Position numbers and translations under genes: made by a program
The notes under the pieces: generated by a model
The model's input: the letters and a program-made list of their open reading frames with translations, nothing else
The model's database searches: none
Told to the model about the DNA's origin: nothing
Shown here: positions 23,520 through 34,850 of the stretch, one piece after another
Position numbering within the stretch: the stretch's first letter is position 1
Layout: each line of letters opens with the position of its first letter
Assembly: GCF_040939455.1 (NCBI RefSeq)
Contig: NC_134110.1
Coordinates: forward strand, 2,178,001-2,242,000
DNA: 64,000 nucleotides
Direction of reading: 5' to 3'
From: Microcebus murinus
Taxonomy: Eukaryota; Chordata; Mammalia; Primates; Cheirogaleidae

Positions 23520-23695
23520 ATCGCGTCGTGATTTAATATTATCATGTGACGTTCTGCCACTAGACAAGGGGCTCTCGAGGACTGTGACCGCATCTCGTTG
23601 ACCTGTGATCCCCGAGACCCGGCACCGCAGCTGGCACATTTTGGGTACCCAACAATGCTCACTTTAGTTACAGTTAAAAAAATACATGAATGGAT
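23520..23695 (+). mobile_element. L2 LINE 3' end
   Basis: ACTAGACAAGGGGCTCTCGA, GGACTGTGACCGCATCTCG, CTGGCACATTTTGGGTACCC and AACAATGCTCAC follow the L2 3' end, GC-shifted in places. Confidence 0.62.
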
Positions 23696-24279
23696 GAGCT
23701 TCACAAATTATAATGTTCTACATAAATACAACGGCTAAACCATCGTGAAAGGCCCTTCAGTATATATGAAATCATATAAGATTATGCTTAACAACATTTC
23801 TATTAAAGTTAATATTATTTTACTTCTGTTTATTGACGAATTGATTTTTCAGAGGAGGCTGACCGAGGGTAAAAATAGAGTTGGGTCCAAGAAAACACTT
23901 TCTCCTGAAACTTTGTTGGTAAAAGGCGGTGACTTCGCATCCTGAGAGTTGATAATCAGGAGTGACCGTTTAATCAAGATTAAGCCAGGTTTGGAAACAG
24001 CCCAAAAGAAAAGCAAGCATGAGAGGAAGCCGACATACCACTACAGCAATCTCAAACACAGACACAGATGAACGGAAAGTTCAGGCTTAGGAATCTGTCC
24101 AGTAGTCATGAAGAGTGTTCTGCACGGCTGTGTAGCGCTAATACCCATCTAGTGAGTAGCGAATCACCACTTGTTTAGCACTTGGCATGTCACCCTAAAA
24201 TTTTGATATTTAGTAGAGTTTATTTTTTAAATGTCATCTTTACTGTTTAGTTTATTTACCACGTCAGAAGGATTACATA
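23696..24279. other. Unique sequence
   Basis: No gene or repeat recognised. Confidence 0.5.
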
Positions 24280-24290
24280 CGTCAGAGTGG

Positions 24291-24632
<342 letters not shown>

Positions 24633-24643
24633 CGTCAGAGTGG

Positions 24644-25439
24644 TTTTTAAAAACAGAAACCCTCAAATCCAAAATATATAGACGTGCTTGAATTCAATAC
24701 AGTTGAATTAAGAATAAACATTTAACTGCCCCCTTTCCAATCTCATTGTTATAACTACAACAAAAAATATCAGTAAAATGTTCTCTGAGTAGTAGAAAAT
24801 AGGAAACAAGTAGGGAAAAACTGAAATATGTGAACAACATCCAAGTACCTTCCTGAAGAAAAACTCATTCTTAAAGAAGCACCCCAGTTGACAGAGAAAT
24901 GTTTAAAAATAAAGAATGTAAAAATGAGAAAGATGTTGTTCAAAACCAAAGGTGATGTGCAAATAAGTCAGAAAAATTTATAGATTATATCGAAATAATT
25001 ATTACTATGGCTATAAAATGTAATCTTATGTCAAAGAGCATTCTTAGAAAAAATGTTCATTGTGTGTGTATATATATCAAAAATATTTGACACATTATTT
25101 AAGTAGAAAAGGTAGGGAAAGCAATAAAAAAGAAAAACTCAAGGAAGCAAAATAGAAAGTACAAAATAATTAAAATCAGGCACATTTATTGTCACAATAA
25201 ATATGAATGTATTCAACTCCTTCATTAAAAAGGCAAAGTCTCTAGATGAGTAAAGATACACCAAGAAAAATTTAAAAGATAGAAATATTATTATCAGACT
25301 AAGAAAACTTCTAAGCAAATAATATTTCATAAGGGATAAAAGTAAATCAATAGTGAATGTATAACAATTGAGAAGTATTATGCTTCTTTGTGTGATTATC
25401 ATGAAAATACATAAAGCCAATCTGCTAGAAATAGGTGGA
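24644..25439. other. AT-rich sequence, probably old L1
   Basis: A-rich on the plus strand, with ORF2-like wording near 25,210-25,290 (TTCATTAAAAAGGCAAAGTC, GATGAGTAAAGATACACC). Too decayed for firm limits. Confidence 0.4.
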
Positions 25440-25860
25440 AAAGCTGACATGACCACAATCACGGTGGGAAAGTCTAATCCACATCTCTTGTGTTCAAAAA
25501 GTCAATTTGATCAAAATTCTATGATGACATAGAATATTCTGGTAATAAAACCAATAAAGTTCTTTACTGGCTGCACATTCTTAAACTTCGCAATTCAAAT
25601 ACAGAACACATAATCTTTAAAATATGTCTAGAGTATTTACAACAAAAAATAATTTGTGTCAGCACAAAAATGTTTTAATTTCAAAAAAGAAATAGAACGT
25701 GTTAAATTCTTTTGTGACAATTCAAAAAAAAGACCCTTTTGAACAAAAGTTGGGAACAAAAGTTTATCCAAAGAAATCCAAACACCTGGGAATTCATCAA
25801 TACTTTTTAAAATAACGCTGATATGAAAAAGGAAATAATAGTCCCGCTATGAGACAACCT
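25440..25860 (+). mobile_element. Old L1 ORF2 fragment
   Basis: The region TATTCTGGTAATAAAACCAA through TTCAAATACAGAACACATAA and GAAATCCAAACACCTGGGAA fits sense L1 ORF2, between the endonuclease and reverse transcriptase domains. It has many stops and frameshifts. Confidence 0.58.
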
Positions 25861-26539
25861 CCTTTATAACTCACCCCGTGTGCTAGCAGCAGCCTGGAGG
25901 TGGACTTGGCCATGCTCTGTGCTCAGGGTGGGTGCCAGTTCCTCCTGGCATCCCAGCACTGCCTGGGGTTCCTCCTGTCCCCCCACCGCCTGCCAGGGCC
26001 TTGGGGTCCTGCAGTGGGAAGGCAAAGCTCTCGTTTCTTCTCAGCACCCACTGACATTCCCTGTCATGTTTTCTCACTCCCTCAGTCCAGAGCCTGTTTA
26101 GTTTGGAAGCTTGGCTCTCTATGAAATCTTTTAAAATGCTCGTTCGGCCCTCAACCTAACAGCAACCTTTTCATTTTATATCTTCTTCCGTGTTATCCAT
26201 TTCCTAAAAGAGGCAGGGTTTAAATGCCCTAGCCACGAAAGGACTGAATCCAGGAAGGGCAAGAGAAAAATAAATGTAAGAGAATATTCATATAAAATGA
26301 TAATATAAAACATAATTTTTATTCTGCAATATGAACATAATACTGACTTTAAAAAAAAACAACATATCACACACACGAAAACTAGGACAATCTCACTTAC
26401 AAAATATGATGTAACTGTATTATATTACTATATTTTATATTGCACTAAACATAACACGGAAGCATACATGAGCATATATAATCCAAAAAATGATATTACC
26501 AAATATAATTCAGAGCATGTATAAAGAATAATATATAAG
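25861..26539. other. GC-rich insert-like patch, then AT-rich sequence
   Basis: 25,880-26,110 is sharply GC-rich between AT-rich L1-derived stretches. 26,170-26,540 is AT-rich and probably L1-derived. No gene recognised; two overlapping frames of 73-74 codons on the plus strand have no known domain. Confidence 0.4.
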
Positions 26540-26660
26540 ACTTGCCACAAACTGGAAAATGTTGGTAATTGTTAAAGCCAGCTGTAAGGGTTCATCATGC
26601 TCTTTTCTCTACTTTTGCCTTCTTTGAAAATTTTCATAATAAAATGATTTTTTAAATAAA
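26540..26660 (+). mobile_element. Old L1 3' end
   Basis: GAAAATGTTGGTAATTGTTA, CTCTTTTCTCTACTTTTGCC and GAAAATTTTCATAATAAAAT follow the well-known 3' end of old L1M elements. Confidence 0.7.
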
Positions 26661-26689
26661 CTTTCACACCATGTTAAGGCAGTTTATTC

Positions 26690-26935
26690 CATTACATTAA
26701 AGGAAATGGTTCAATATTAGGAAATCTATTTTTATAGTTCATCACATCAAAGAGAGGAAAAGACAATACATAATAAATAGCACACAACCATTCCTATAGA
26801 AGCTTTTAGTTAACCAGGAAAAAATGTGGTATTTTGTTAAAATGATAAAAAAAAATGTTCCAAGCTAACAGACAACATCGTATTTACAAATAGGGCAAGC
26901 ACTTAATGGAGGACTTATTAGAAGTTGGTTTCTAT
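26690..26935 (+). mobile_element. Old L1 ORF2 fragment
   Basis: GGTTCAATATTAGGAAATCT, AGTTCATCACATCAAAGAGA and CAGACAACATCGTATTTACA fit the reverse transcriptase region of L1 ORF2 in sense orientation. The frame is broken. Confidence 0.65.
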
Positions 26936-26954
26936 TAAAATATTTTAACATGTA

Positions 26955-27125
26955 AATGTATTTAGTTTTTCCAACAAATCCATGAGGGACATAGAGTTAC
27001 CACCCCCACAGGCGATGTAATCAACAATGACCTCCAGTAACTTGCCCAAGTTCACAGCTAATCAGTGGAGGAGCTGGGTTAGGACGCAGGTACCTTTTGG
27101 CTCCAGGCTTCATTGCTGAAGCCCT
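26955..27125 (-). mobile_element. MIR SINE, antisense
   Basis: CCAACAAATCCATGAGGGAC, AGTAACTTGCCCAAGTTCAC and GTGGAGGAGCTGGGTTAGGA are antisense MIR. Confidence 0.68.
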
Positions 27126-27239
27126 GAGCCTTGAGCCTGCCCGCGCTGCGCTCACCTGTGCGGAACCTCCCGCCATTCCTCGTTAGCATCAGGACCACGT
27201 CTGGAGAACCACGTTCGTCACAGCTGTTCAGCGTTGTTC

Positions 27240-27719
27240 TGAAAGCTGGAGTAATTAAACAACACGAGAAAACAAAAATGAAAAAGAAAACAAATGGATA
27301 AAATATAAGAAAGAAACCGACCGCATTAACACTATTTGAAAGTGAAAAAAAAAAAAAATTTCCCTGAGTAGTTCGGGAAAATCAATTGGAAAACTATTAA
27401 AACAAATCAGGATATATGAAATAAATAGTACATGAAAAAAATAGTTTTCCTGTATTTCAGAACTATTTAGCTAAGCATGATGAAAACTAAATTACCTTTG
27501 GAATGGCAAGAAAAAGTATAAAAGGCCTAGAAATAAACACAACAGTGCATATGCTGTGCACAAATGAAGGAAACCACAGATTTTTATTAAATAACAAAAC
27601 ATGACTTGAAAAAATGAAAATATGTGCCATGTCCCTAGAGGGAAAGTTTCCATATCACAAAGATCTCAATTTCACAAAATAACTTTGTAAAGATGATACG
27701 ATTCCCCTTACAATCCCAA
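27240..27719 (+). mobile_element. Old L1 ORF2 fragment
   Basis: Sense L1 ORF2 wording runs from AAAACTATTAAAACAAATCA through CTTTGGAATGGCAAGAAAAA, GGCCTAGAAATAAACACAAC and CCTTACAATCCCAAT. It directly abuts the LTR at 27,720, so the LTR probably inserted into or beside it. Confidence 0.65.
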
Positions 27720-28094
27720 TGCTAGGGAGTGAATTGCATCTCCCCCTACACCCCAAAAAACCCATATGTTAAAGCTCTAATCCTCAATGTGACTATTTGG
27801 GCTTTTAGGAGGTAACTAAGGCTGAATGAGGGTGGGGCTCCAATCCAATAGGACTTAGCAGAATGGGAAGAGAGATTCTTTCTCTCTCTTTCTTTCTCTC
27901 TCTCCCACCCCTAACCTCCCTTGCCATTTGATGACAAAGTGAGAAGGCACCACCCACAAGCTAGGAAGAGGACCCTCACCAACCCCAACCATGCCAGCAC
28001 CCTAAAATACTCCAGCCTCCAGAACTGAGCAAATACATTTCTGTTGCGTAAACCAGCCCGTCTATGGCATTTGGTTACAGCCCGAGCTAATACT
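27720..28094 (+). mobile_element. MaLR (MST/MLT1-like) solitary LTR
   Basis: It starts TGCTAGGGAGTGAATTGCAT and continues with CATATGTTAAAGCTCTAATC, TTTTAGGAGGTAACTAAGGC, GTGAGAAGGCACCACCCACA and CCTCCAGAACTGAGCAAATA, ending with AGCCCGAGCTAATAC. This is the normal order of a MaLR LTR in sense orientation. No internal region or second LTR follows, so it is a solo LTR and encodes nothing. Confidence 0.83.
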
Positions 28095-28105
28095 TCTACT
28101 AAGGT

Positions 28106-28108
<3 letters not shown>

Positions 28109-28151
<43 letters not shown>
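28109..28151. repeat. (GT)n microsatellite
   Basis: Pure GT dinucleotides, about 21 units, just after the LTR end. Confidence 0.98.
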
Positions 28152-28153
<2 letters not shown>

Positions 28154-28814
28154 ATATTTAACAAAATCGTTCTTAAGTTCATTCAAAAGACTAAACTCTT
28201 AGGAGTTATATTCTAGAAAAATCATCATTTGGCAACCCTCATGGCAGTAATCGTTTTCATGCAAGAATCGCTAATGGATAATAACACTAGTGATGGAAGT
28301 TTGATGAGTAATGAAGTGTCTATAGGATTTCAAAGGATTTCCCCACGTGACACTTATTAATGATAAAGGGAAAATAACTTAATAGAAGAAAAGTCCGGCA
28401 GGTACCACCTTCACTAGAAATAGGAGAAGAGGTTTTGGCGTGTCTCTCCATGGGATGCGTGGAAAACACGGATTATGCCAGAATACACGCAGGAGCAGAA
28501 GTTCACTACCACCGCAGCTAGACATTGATAATAAAGATGCATGTGGTTGATTAATGCCACCTCCCCCAGGGCCTCCAGCTACCGATGAGGTCTTAGTGGT
28601 GGACCGTGGGCGTGGCCACTAGAACTAGGTGGCCTCATCACACAGACAGGGGAAATCAGACCCGAAAAGGGACAGGGGCTGCCAGGGGTCACAGAGACAG
28701 TCGGCAAAACACGTGACACACCTGAAAAGGTAAACGGCAAAGCAGAAAAGGAAACCGCTAAGACTGCGGGGTGCTGCTTCATTCGCTCTGTGTTCACCCG
28801 GCTCTCTGCGGCGG
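28152..28814. other. Unique sequence
   Basis: No gene or repeat family recognised. Confidence 0.5.
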
Positions 28815-28995
28815 AGTGGCCTTACTCGAGGTGTGGCCCACAGACCAGCAGCCTCAGACTTCAAATGGGAACTTTTTAAAATTGCAAATGCCAGGACCTT
28901 ACTCCAGATCTCCCACGGTTAATATGGGCCCAGGAATCTGTACTTTAACAGCTCTCCCAGGGATTCTTGTGCACACCCACGTCTGAGGCCACTGT
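28815..28995 (+). mobile_element. MER5A (hAT-Charlie MITE)
   Basis: GTGTGGCCCACAGACCAGCA, CAAATGGGAACTTTTTAAAA, AATGCCAGGACCTTACTCCA and CAGGAATCTGTACTTTAACA match MER5A in order over nearly its full length. Confidence 0.85.
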
Positions 28996-30369
28996 GGTGG
29001 GGGACACAGGGAACATGAGTTGAGCTCTGCAGAAAATCGGCCGAATAGACGGATGAGTTGCCGGAGACAAGCGTGGCCGTGCACGGGGCTAGCTCAGCTC
29101 CGCGAGCTCGCACCCCAACCCTCCTCCTGCTCACTCAGCAGCCTGGGAGTGGGCATGGCTATTCCCTCCCCGGCACCTCCACCCCAATAAAATATTAAAC
29201 TGGAAGAGTGGATAGTTGCCGTGACTTGCAAGTTGCCTTTTATGGCAGACTTTTTTTTAATTTGGTAGGTTACGTTTTGCTCATCTATTTCCAATTATTT
29301 TGAAATGAGCTTGATCCAGCCATTTCAGTAAGCAGAATGTTCAATGCAGCGAACGTGCATGTTCTGATACAGTCGTGGCCAAGGGACCCTGCGCAGTCAA
29401 CACGGCACCCAACTGCCCAGCAAATCTCCAGCAAATTGCTAAAGACGGGAGACAAGTGAAGGATGCAATAAGACACATCGATAAATCCTGAACTCTTTTT
29501 GTACCAAGGGAGAAACCCTGTCAATACGAAGTCTCTGAAATGCTCTTTAACCCTGCCAAAAAGAACAGACGTGGTTAACTGCATTTCAGATTCAGGTGAT
29601 TGTTGCCATTTGCCAGTTATATATCACTATTCTATAGCATGGGAAGAGTCGTTACAAAGCGTCCAGGTTTTAAGAAGACCAGCACCGTATGTACGCACTG
29701 GTGAGATGACCACAAAAGTCAACTCAGAGGCAAAACGACGTCCCGTCGGTGTGCAAGAGCCGCAAGCGGAGGCTGCCTGGCCTCATACCTGCTGCAGATG
29801 ATGGTGGAGGCCCAGTGGTCACTCTCGGTGGTCCGGTTCTGTCGTTGTCCTTTGCCGTGAATCGGGATGGGGTTGAGCAATTCTTTAAGAGCTTTGATGA
29901 GGCCTCTGCTGCTCTGACGCTGTACAGCTGTTATGAAATTTCGGTTGCTGATCATTTTGCAAAAAGCCAATTATTTAACCTTTCGAGAACAAGGAGGGCA
30001 AGAGAGGGGCCGGACCTGCAGCTGTAGAATCCCAGTGCTTGAAGCGGCCTCGTTCCACCGAGCTCGGTCCTCCTGGCGGTGGCTCCCCCGAGGGCCCGTG
30101 GCGCAAAAGCGACAGAGCCGCGGCCTCCGCCTGGCCAGGTGCGGGTTCCTGTTGGTGGCTCCGCGGCGACGGGCCTTACATTTGAGATGCTCGCTTTCGG
30201 GGCCTCATTTTTCCAGCATCTCCAGTGTCCCGAAAGGCAGTTTTCCAGATAAACGAATGTAACCCTTTTAAAGGGCCAGGTTCTGAAGCACTTTGGGGAT
30301 AAAAACATTTATAAAATAAATCGCTCTCCCCCGCCACATTCCTCAACCGAATATTAAACACAGTTTTTT
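28996..30369. other. Unique sequence, GC-rich from 30.0 kb
   Basis: 29,200-29,700 is ordinary single-copy sequence; 30,000-30,300 is CpG-rich. Open frames of up to 118 codons on both strands overlap and show no domain. Confidence 0.45.
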
Positions 30370-30600
30370 AGGCAGAACGACGGCCCCCAAAGGCGTCCAC
30401 ATTCCGGCATGTCAGTGGGTCACTTTGCGTGGCACGGGGGCTTGCAGACGAGAGCAGGGCGGGGAGTGCCAGGCGGGGAGGCGGCCCCGGATCCCCGGGA
30501 CCTGTTGCCATCACAACGGTGCTGGTGAGAGGCAGGCAGAGGAGCCAGGGAAAGAGACGGGCTCGGAGCGGCAGCAGAGATCAGAGTGATGGGGGTCAGA
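30370..30600 (+). mobile_element. GC-shifted MaLR-like LTR remnant
   Basis: The order GACGGCCCCCAAAGGCGTCC, ACATTCCGG, TTTGCGTGGCACGGGGGCTT, GAGAGGCAGGCAGAGGAGCC and CAGAGATCAGAGTGATGGGG follows an ancient MaLR-like LTR. Many positions that are A or T in the remembered consensus are C or G here. Solo, non-coding. Confidence 0.5.
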
Positions 30601-30727
30601 GTATCCCCAGAGCTGCGGCCCCCAGCCCTGGCCGCGCGGTCCGGGTCAGTGGCCTGTCAGGAAGTGGCCTGGCGGCAGGAGGGGAGCGGCGGGCGAGCAA
30701 GGGAAGCTCATCTGCATCCACGGCCGC

Positions 30728-30932
30728 TCTGGGCTCCCACCGACTCTGCATCACGGTGAGTTGTGTAATTATTTCATTGCTTGTTACAATGTGATAACAA
30801 CAATACAAATAAAGTGCGCAATAAATGCAATGCGCTTGAGTCACCCCGAAACCATCCCCCTAGCCCAGGTCCCTGGAAAAATTGTCTTCCACGAAACCGG
30901 TCCCTGGTGCCCGAAAAGGTTGGCGACTACTG
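30728..30932 (-). mobile_element. hAT-like DNA transposon, antisense, truncated
   Basis: The blocks GGTGAGTTGTGTAATTATTT, AATAAAGTGCGCAATAAATG, GAAACCATCCCCCTAGCCC, GAAAAATTGTCTTCCACGAA and the end GGTTGGCGACTACTG belong to a common hAT-type element whose terminal repeat reads about CAGTGGTCCCCAACC. The left limit is uncertain. Other copies lie at 47.6 and 58.4 kb. Confidence 0.72.
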
Positions 30933-31844
30933 CTCTAGAGGATGTTTGTTTAACCACTTGGGTCTGGCGCCCACCGGCCGCGACGCCTCGCCCGCAGCGG
31001 CGCTCACAGTCCGCACAGCGATCTGCGCTGCGCATGGACCACGCGTCCGTCTTGCTCTTGTGTGACGAGGGAAGCTTGAAAGCCCTGGAAGCCTGTTTTC
31101 CTTTACAGGCAGCTTTGCTTGTCACGTAAATATCAGAAGAGGTAATATGTTTTTGTTACGTTATTTTTAAATGGTCACAATTTTATTTTGATAGACGAAA
31201 AACTAGAAAAGTCGTATCACAGCTGTCGGCTAAAGTCGACGCTCGGCTGCGCGCGTTCTTCTGTGGCTGTCGGCTAGAGTGGACGCTGGTACTGGAGTGG
31301 TTAAACTTAATGGACGAACACAAATTTGCCAGGCAGGGAGGCAGTTGCAGGCAGAAGCACTAGGGCAGAGGCAGCAGCGTGTGCAAGGAGCGAGAGTCCA
31401 CAGCAGAAGTGGCCGTTGTCACAGACCGTCTGAACAACGACCAGCGCCATCCCATGGCAACAGAACGCCGGCGAAGGGTGTCACACAAGGCGGTGTCATT
31501 AACTGCGTTGCGTTCTGCAGTGGTCAGCTGGACACAGTGGCAAAGAGAAGGTTGAAGAGGGGCATCTGGAAGGGTGACAGTGGCGGCTTCCTTGAGGAAG
31601 ACATGGACATGCAGGGACAGATTTGAGTGATCTTTGGACAACACAGTCAACAGATCTGCGTGATTGGTTACCTGTGCAGACAGGGGCAGAAGGTGGGATC
31701 AGGGATGTCCTTAAAGGACTTCCGATTTAAACAACTGAGCCGGAGAGAGGGATGCCACATTCAAACACAGGCAGCCGGGCGAGGAAGAGGCTTGGTCGTT
31801 TGGGAGAGGGAAGATGACACGGACAGCCGGCTTTGCACATGCTG
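30933..31844. other. Unique sequence with a small duplication
   Basis: Includes a spaced direct duplication at 31,222-31,287, listed separately. The rest is unrecognised, with no gene. Confidence 0.45.
31222..31287. repeat. Spaced 22-bp direct repeat
   Basis: GCTGTCGGCTAAAGTCGACG plus CT at 31,222-31,243 recurs as GCTGTCGGCTAGAGTGGACG plus CT at 31,266-31,287 (20 of 22 identical), a 44-bp period. The 22-bp spacer is CpG-rich (GCGCGCG). I do not recognise the parent element. Confidence 0.85.
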
Positions 31845-32230
31845 AGTTTAAACCCTGCATGCCCATCAGGATGGTAGTAGGTGAATAATTTATACGTCTT
31901 CACGGTGCAAGAGTCTTCAGGAATGATGAAGACGGAACTATATGGAAAGAGATGGAATATTCTCTGGCTACAGAGTTAAGTGAAAAAGGCGAAGTACAAA
32001 ACAGCATGCAGTGTGCTAACATTCAGTTTTTTTAAAAAAAAAATGTGTGTGCGCTTGTCATTTACATAAGCATGGAAACAAATATAAAAGGAACGGGTAA
32101 CGTGGTTATCTCCAGGGGAGAGACTCGCTTTGCATAATTTTGTGCGGTTTGAATGCTCTAGCAAGTGTATGTCTTGTCTATTTACCTACATTGAATTTCA
32201 AATAAACACACGAATAGACTCGCAATGCTT
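31845..32230 (+). mobile_element. Old L1 3' region
   Basis: GCATGCCCATCAGGATGGTA, TGGAATATTCTCTGGCTACA, GAGTTAAGTGAAAAAGGCGA, TAACGTGGTTATCTCCAGGG and the tail near ATTGAATTTCAAATAAAC fit the end of an old L1M element in sense orientation. Confidence 0.62.
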
Positions 32231-32299
32231 ATCTTCCTAAACAAGGAGAGGACGTGAGATGAAGCGGAGCCACAGAAAACAAAAGAAAGAAGGGACCAC

Positions 32300-32868
32300 G
32301 TTAGACGCGTTAGAATTCCTGCCTATTTTTGCGCTGAAGAAAGATACCATGCAGAACAAACATACAATTAGCATGGACCTTTATGGACCAAATATTGTCA
32401 AAGCACGTGGAATTTTAAAACCAGAAATATAAACTGACAAACTAAAATCAGAAAGGGAAACAAAATTCCCCTTTCAAACAGATATAGATTAAAGCAAGAG
32501 GAAATAAAGAAGCTGAATAATAAAACTTTGTGTTCCTTATAGAAAATTATAAACTTTATAATTTACAGTATGTTAATCCCTTCCAAATAAATGTGGATCG
32601 TTGACTTAAAAAATTATCTTCTAGGGCAAAATGAAAACTGCAATAACTTTCCCAAGGTAAAAACTATATAATATTCACTCTCTTCCTATTTATGATGCAA
32701 AATTAGCAATTAATATTTGGAAAGAAACCACTTAAAATTTTTTAAAAAATATCTATGAGAGAAAATCTAAATTAGAATTTCATGTTGTTTGTAAAATAAC
32801 AGCAGTGACACAGTGAAAACATTACATATCAGAACTAGTGACTAAAATTATACTTAGAACATCTATAG
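32300..32868 (+). mobile_element. Old L1 ORF2 fragment, left part
   Basis: ATTAGCATGGACCTTTATGG, AAAACCAGAAATATAAACTG and the AAAACATTACATATCAGAAC to TTATACTTAGAAC stretch follow L1 ORF2. The copy is interrupted by a hAT element at 32,869-33,064 and resumes at 33,065. Confidence 0.6.
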
Positions 32869-33064
32869 CAGGCGTCCTCAAACTATGGCCCATAGGGCAC
32901 ATGTGGGTGTTTTTGCCCGTTAGTTTTTATTTTTACTTCAAAATAAGATATGTGTAGTGTGCATAGGAATTTGTTCATAGTTTTTTTTAAAACTATAGTC
33001 CAGCCCTCTAGCAGTCTGAGGGACAGTGAACTGGCCCCCTGTTTAAAAAGTTTGAGGACCCCTG
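32869..33064. mobile_element. hAT MITE with perfect target duplication
   Basis: A 196-bp element with inverted ends CAGGCGTCCTCAAACT and AGTTTGAGGACCCCTG (15 of 16 complementary), flanked by exact 8-bp duplications ATCTATAG at 32,861-32,868 and 33,065-33,072. This combination is diagnostic of hAT transposons. It is non-coding, so a transposase from an autonomous relative must have moved it. The inside is AT-rich (ATTTTTACTTCAAAATAAGA). The surrounding L1 reads across once the element and one duplication are removed in thought, so the L1 is older. Confidence 0.93.
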
Positions 33065-33150
33065 ATCTATAGTTAAATGTTTTCTTTATTTAAAAGGAAG
33101 AAATAATTTAAACAACGAATAAACCTACATCAAATTCAAAAAGCTACAAT
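33065..33150 (+). mobile_element. Old L1 ORF2 fragment, right part
   Basis: TTTATTTAAAAGGAAGAAAT and AAAGCTACAATGAAAGC continue the ORF2 order left off at 32,868. Confidence 0.5.
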
Positions 33151-33239
33151 GAAAGCAAAAAAATACATCCAAGGCAATATTTCTCAAATTGTTTTGTGTG
33201 AAATATGGGCGAATCCCCCTGTGTTTATATGTAACACAC

Positions 33240-33349
33240 GTGCCCCCCACACACACACACGTGCACACGAATGCACACACACATGCACACACGTGCACAC
33301 GAATGCACACACACACATGCACACACATGCACACACGCTCACACACACA
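33240..33349. repeat. (CA)n-rich array with ATGC/GTGC interruptions
   Basis: CACACA runs are broken at regular points by CGTG, GAATG and CATG, giving a higher unit near CACACGTGCACACGAATG. It opens frames rich in His/Thr or Val/Cys that are not genes. Confidence 0.92.
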
Positions 33350-33599
33350 GTGGGAAGGGAAAGTTCCATATGCACATAGTTGGGAAAACTATTACTAATA
33401 TACTCCCTCTTGGTTAATCACCAATGTGTATTAGCATGTTAAAGCCCTGAGAAATTTAATACTTAAGGAATTGTTTAACTTTGTTTCCTAGCACAATAAC
33501 AGTGTCATCTTACCCTGGAGGTAAAAATATAAATTGGGATAATTTTTAGAGACATTAATCTATCAATAACGTATGTAAAGACTTAGAATTTAATAGATA

Positions 33600-33880
33600 T
33601 TTTGACTTCTGGGTAAATAGCCTGAAGAAATCATCCTAGGTAGGCACAAACACCTGGCTATTGTAATGGTGAAAGTGGAAAACTCTAAATGCGGGACAGT
33701 CAGAGATCAGTGAGGGGTTTGTGGGCCAGGCACGCGGTGGCACCCTATGGAGTCATTTATGTTCACATGGAGGAGACGTTTATGGCCAGTGGGGAAAAGC
33801 AGCTTACGAATACAGTGCATAGAGCCCCGTTTTTGTAAAACACCTTGACTACATTAAAAAATAAAAACCCCATGAAAAAG
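33600..33880 (+). mobile_element. Old L1 3' region
   Basis: GGGTAAATAGCCTGAAGAAA, ACACCTGGCTATTGTAATGG, GGGAAAAGCAGCTTACGAAT and CATAGAGCCCCGTTTTTGTA fit the region before an L1M 3' end. Confidence 0.5.
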
Positions 33881-33934
33881 ATTCAGAGATTTTCAAGTAA
33901 AGTTGTCCTTGATATTCGGAGAACTGGTTCCTAG

Positions 33935-34078
33935 TTCTAACTGTATTTCGCTGCATGCCTTGAGAAAAATTACTTTTCCCTTTGGATCTGTCTTCCTCTG
34001 AAGAGGTTGACCTAAACTACCCCTTCCAGATCTAAAACATTACAATTCTTGTATTCTATGGATTCAAAATGATAAAAT
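33935..34078 (+). mobile_element. MIR-like SINE
   Basis: GATCTGTCTTCCTCTGAAGA, GAGGTTGACCTAAACTACCC and TTCCAGATCTAAAACATTAC follow the sense 3' half of a MIR variant. Confidence 0.5.
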
Positions 34079-34756
34079 TCATTCTAAGTACATCCTATAC
34101 ATTCAAATCTAAGCACTTATTTTTTGTGAATGACTGCTTTGTGCAAACCACAGTGGTGTAGACCGGATCAAAAGGCAGTGAATCTATCTTTCAAAGGCCT
34201 GGTGTGATGCCCCAACTCCAGGCTGCACTAATCAGCTTACAGTAAACCAATTTTTACTCTACAGCAAAGGCAGAAAGCAAAGAGTGTTGATCAACATTAA
34301 AACACCTACACTTTTAAGACATTTGAAGAAACTTTATTTTGCAGATAAAGCCCAAACACAGCATGAGTTTTGGTTATCTCACATTGTAGTTTTAATAGCT
34401 CTGTTTGTTACATTCCTCAACTTCCAGGTTATTTTAATTCAGCCAACATTTCATTACTGTCGCTTTCCAAGGTACACGGCATGTTCATTTAATGATTTGT
34501 GCGGCAGCCTTTTCCCTTCAGAAGTGATTTCTTATCTTTCCCTACGAATAAGCATTTTTGGACTTTTAATTAAAGCTCCTAAGATGTAAAACATACTTGA
34601 TCCTTGGCTTTCTTTGTTTTTTCTTTTCCTCTTATTTTTTTCTCCTTTCCCTTACTTCTTCGCTCAAAATTCAATTTTCAGTTTCTAGGTGTCTCAACAT
34701 CCTGCCGAGATCAGATAATTCCCTCTCGAGCGTGTGCGAGAAGTGAACCGCGCCGC
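34079..34756. other. AT-rich unique sequence
   Basis: No family recognised. The 101-codon frame at 34,284-34,589 has no known domain and a composition like its surroundings. Confidence 0.45.
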
Positions 34757-34850
34757 TGTTCCGGGCGCGGGGTGCCGGGCGCAGGGGTGCCGGGCGCGGG
34801 GTGCCGGGCGCGGGGTGCCGGGCGCGGGGTGCCGGGTGAGGGGTGCCGCG
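34757..34850. repeat. 14-bp GC minisatellite, about 6.5 units
   Basis: Unit GCGCGGGGTGCCGG repeated with one 15-bp copy (GCGCAGGGGTGCCGG) and a final GTGAGGGGTGCCG. It is extremely CpG-dense: about 20 CpG in the 120 bases from 34,741. Confidence 0.96.
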
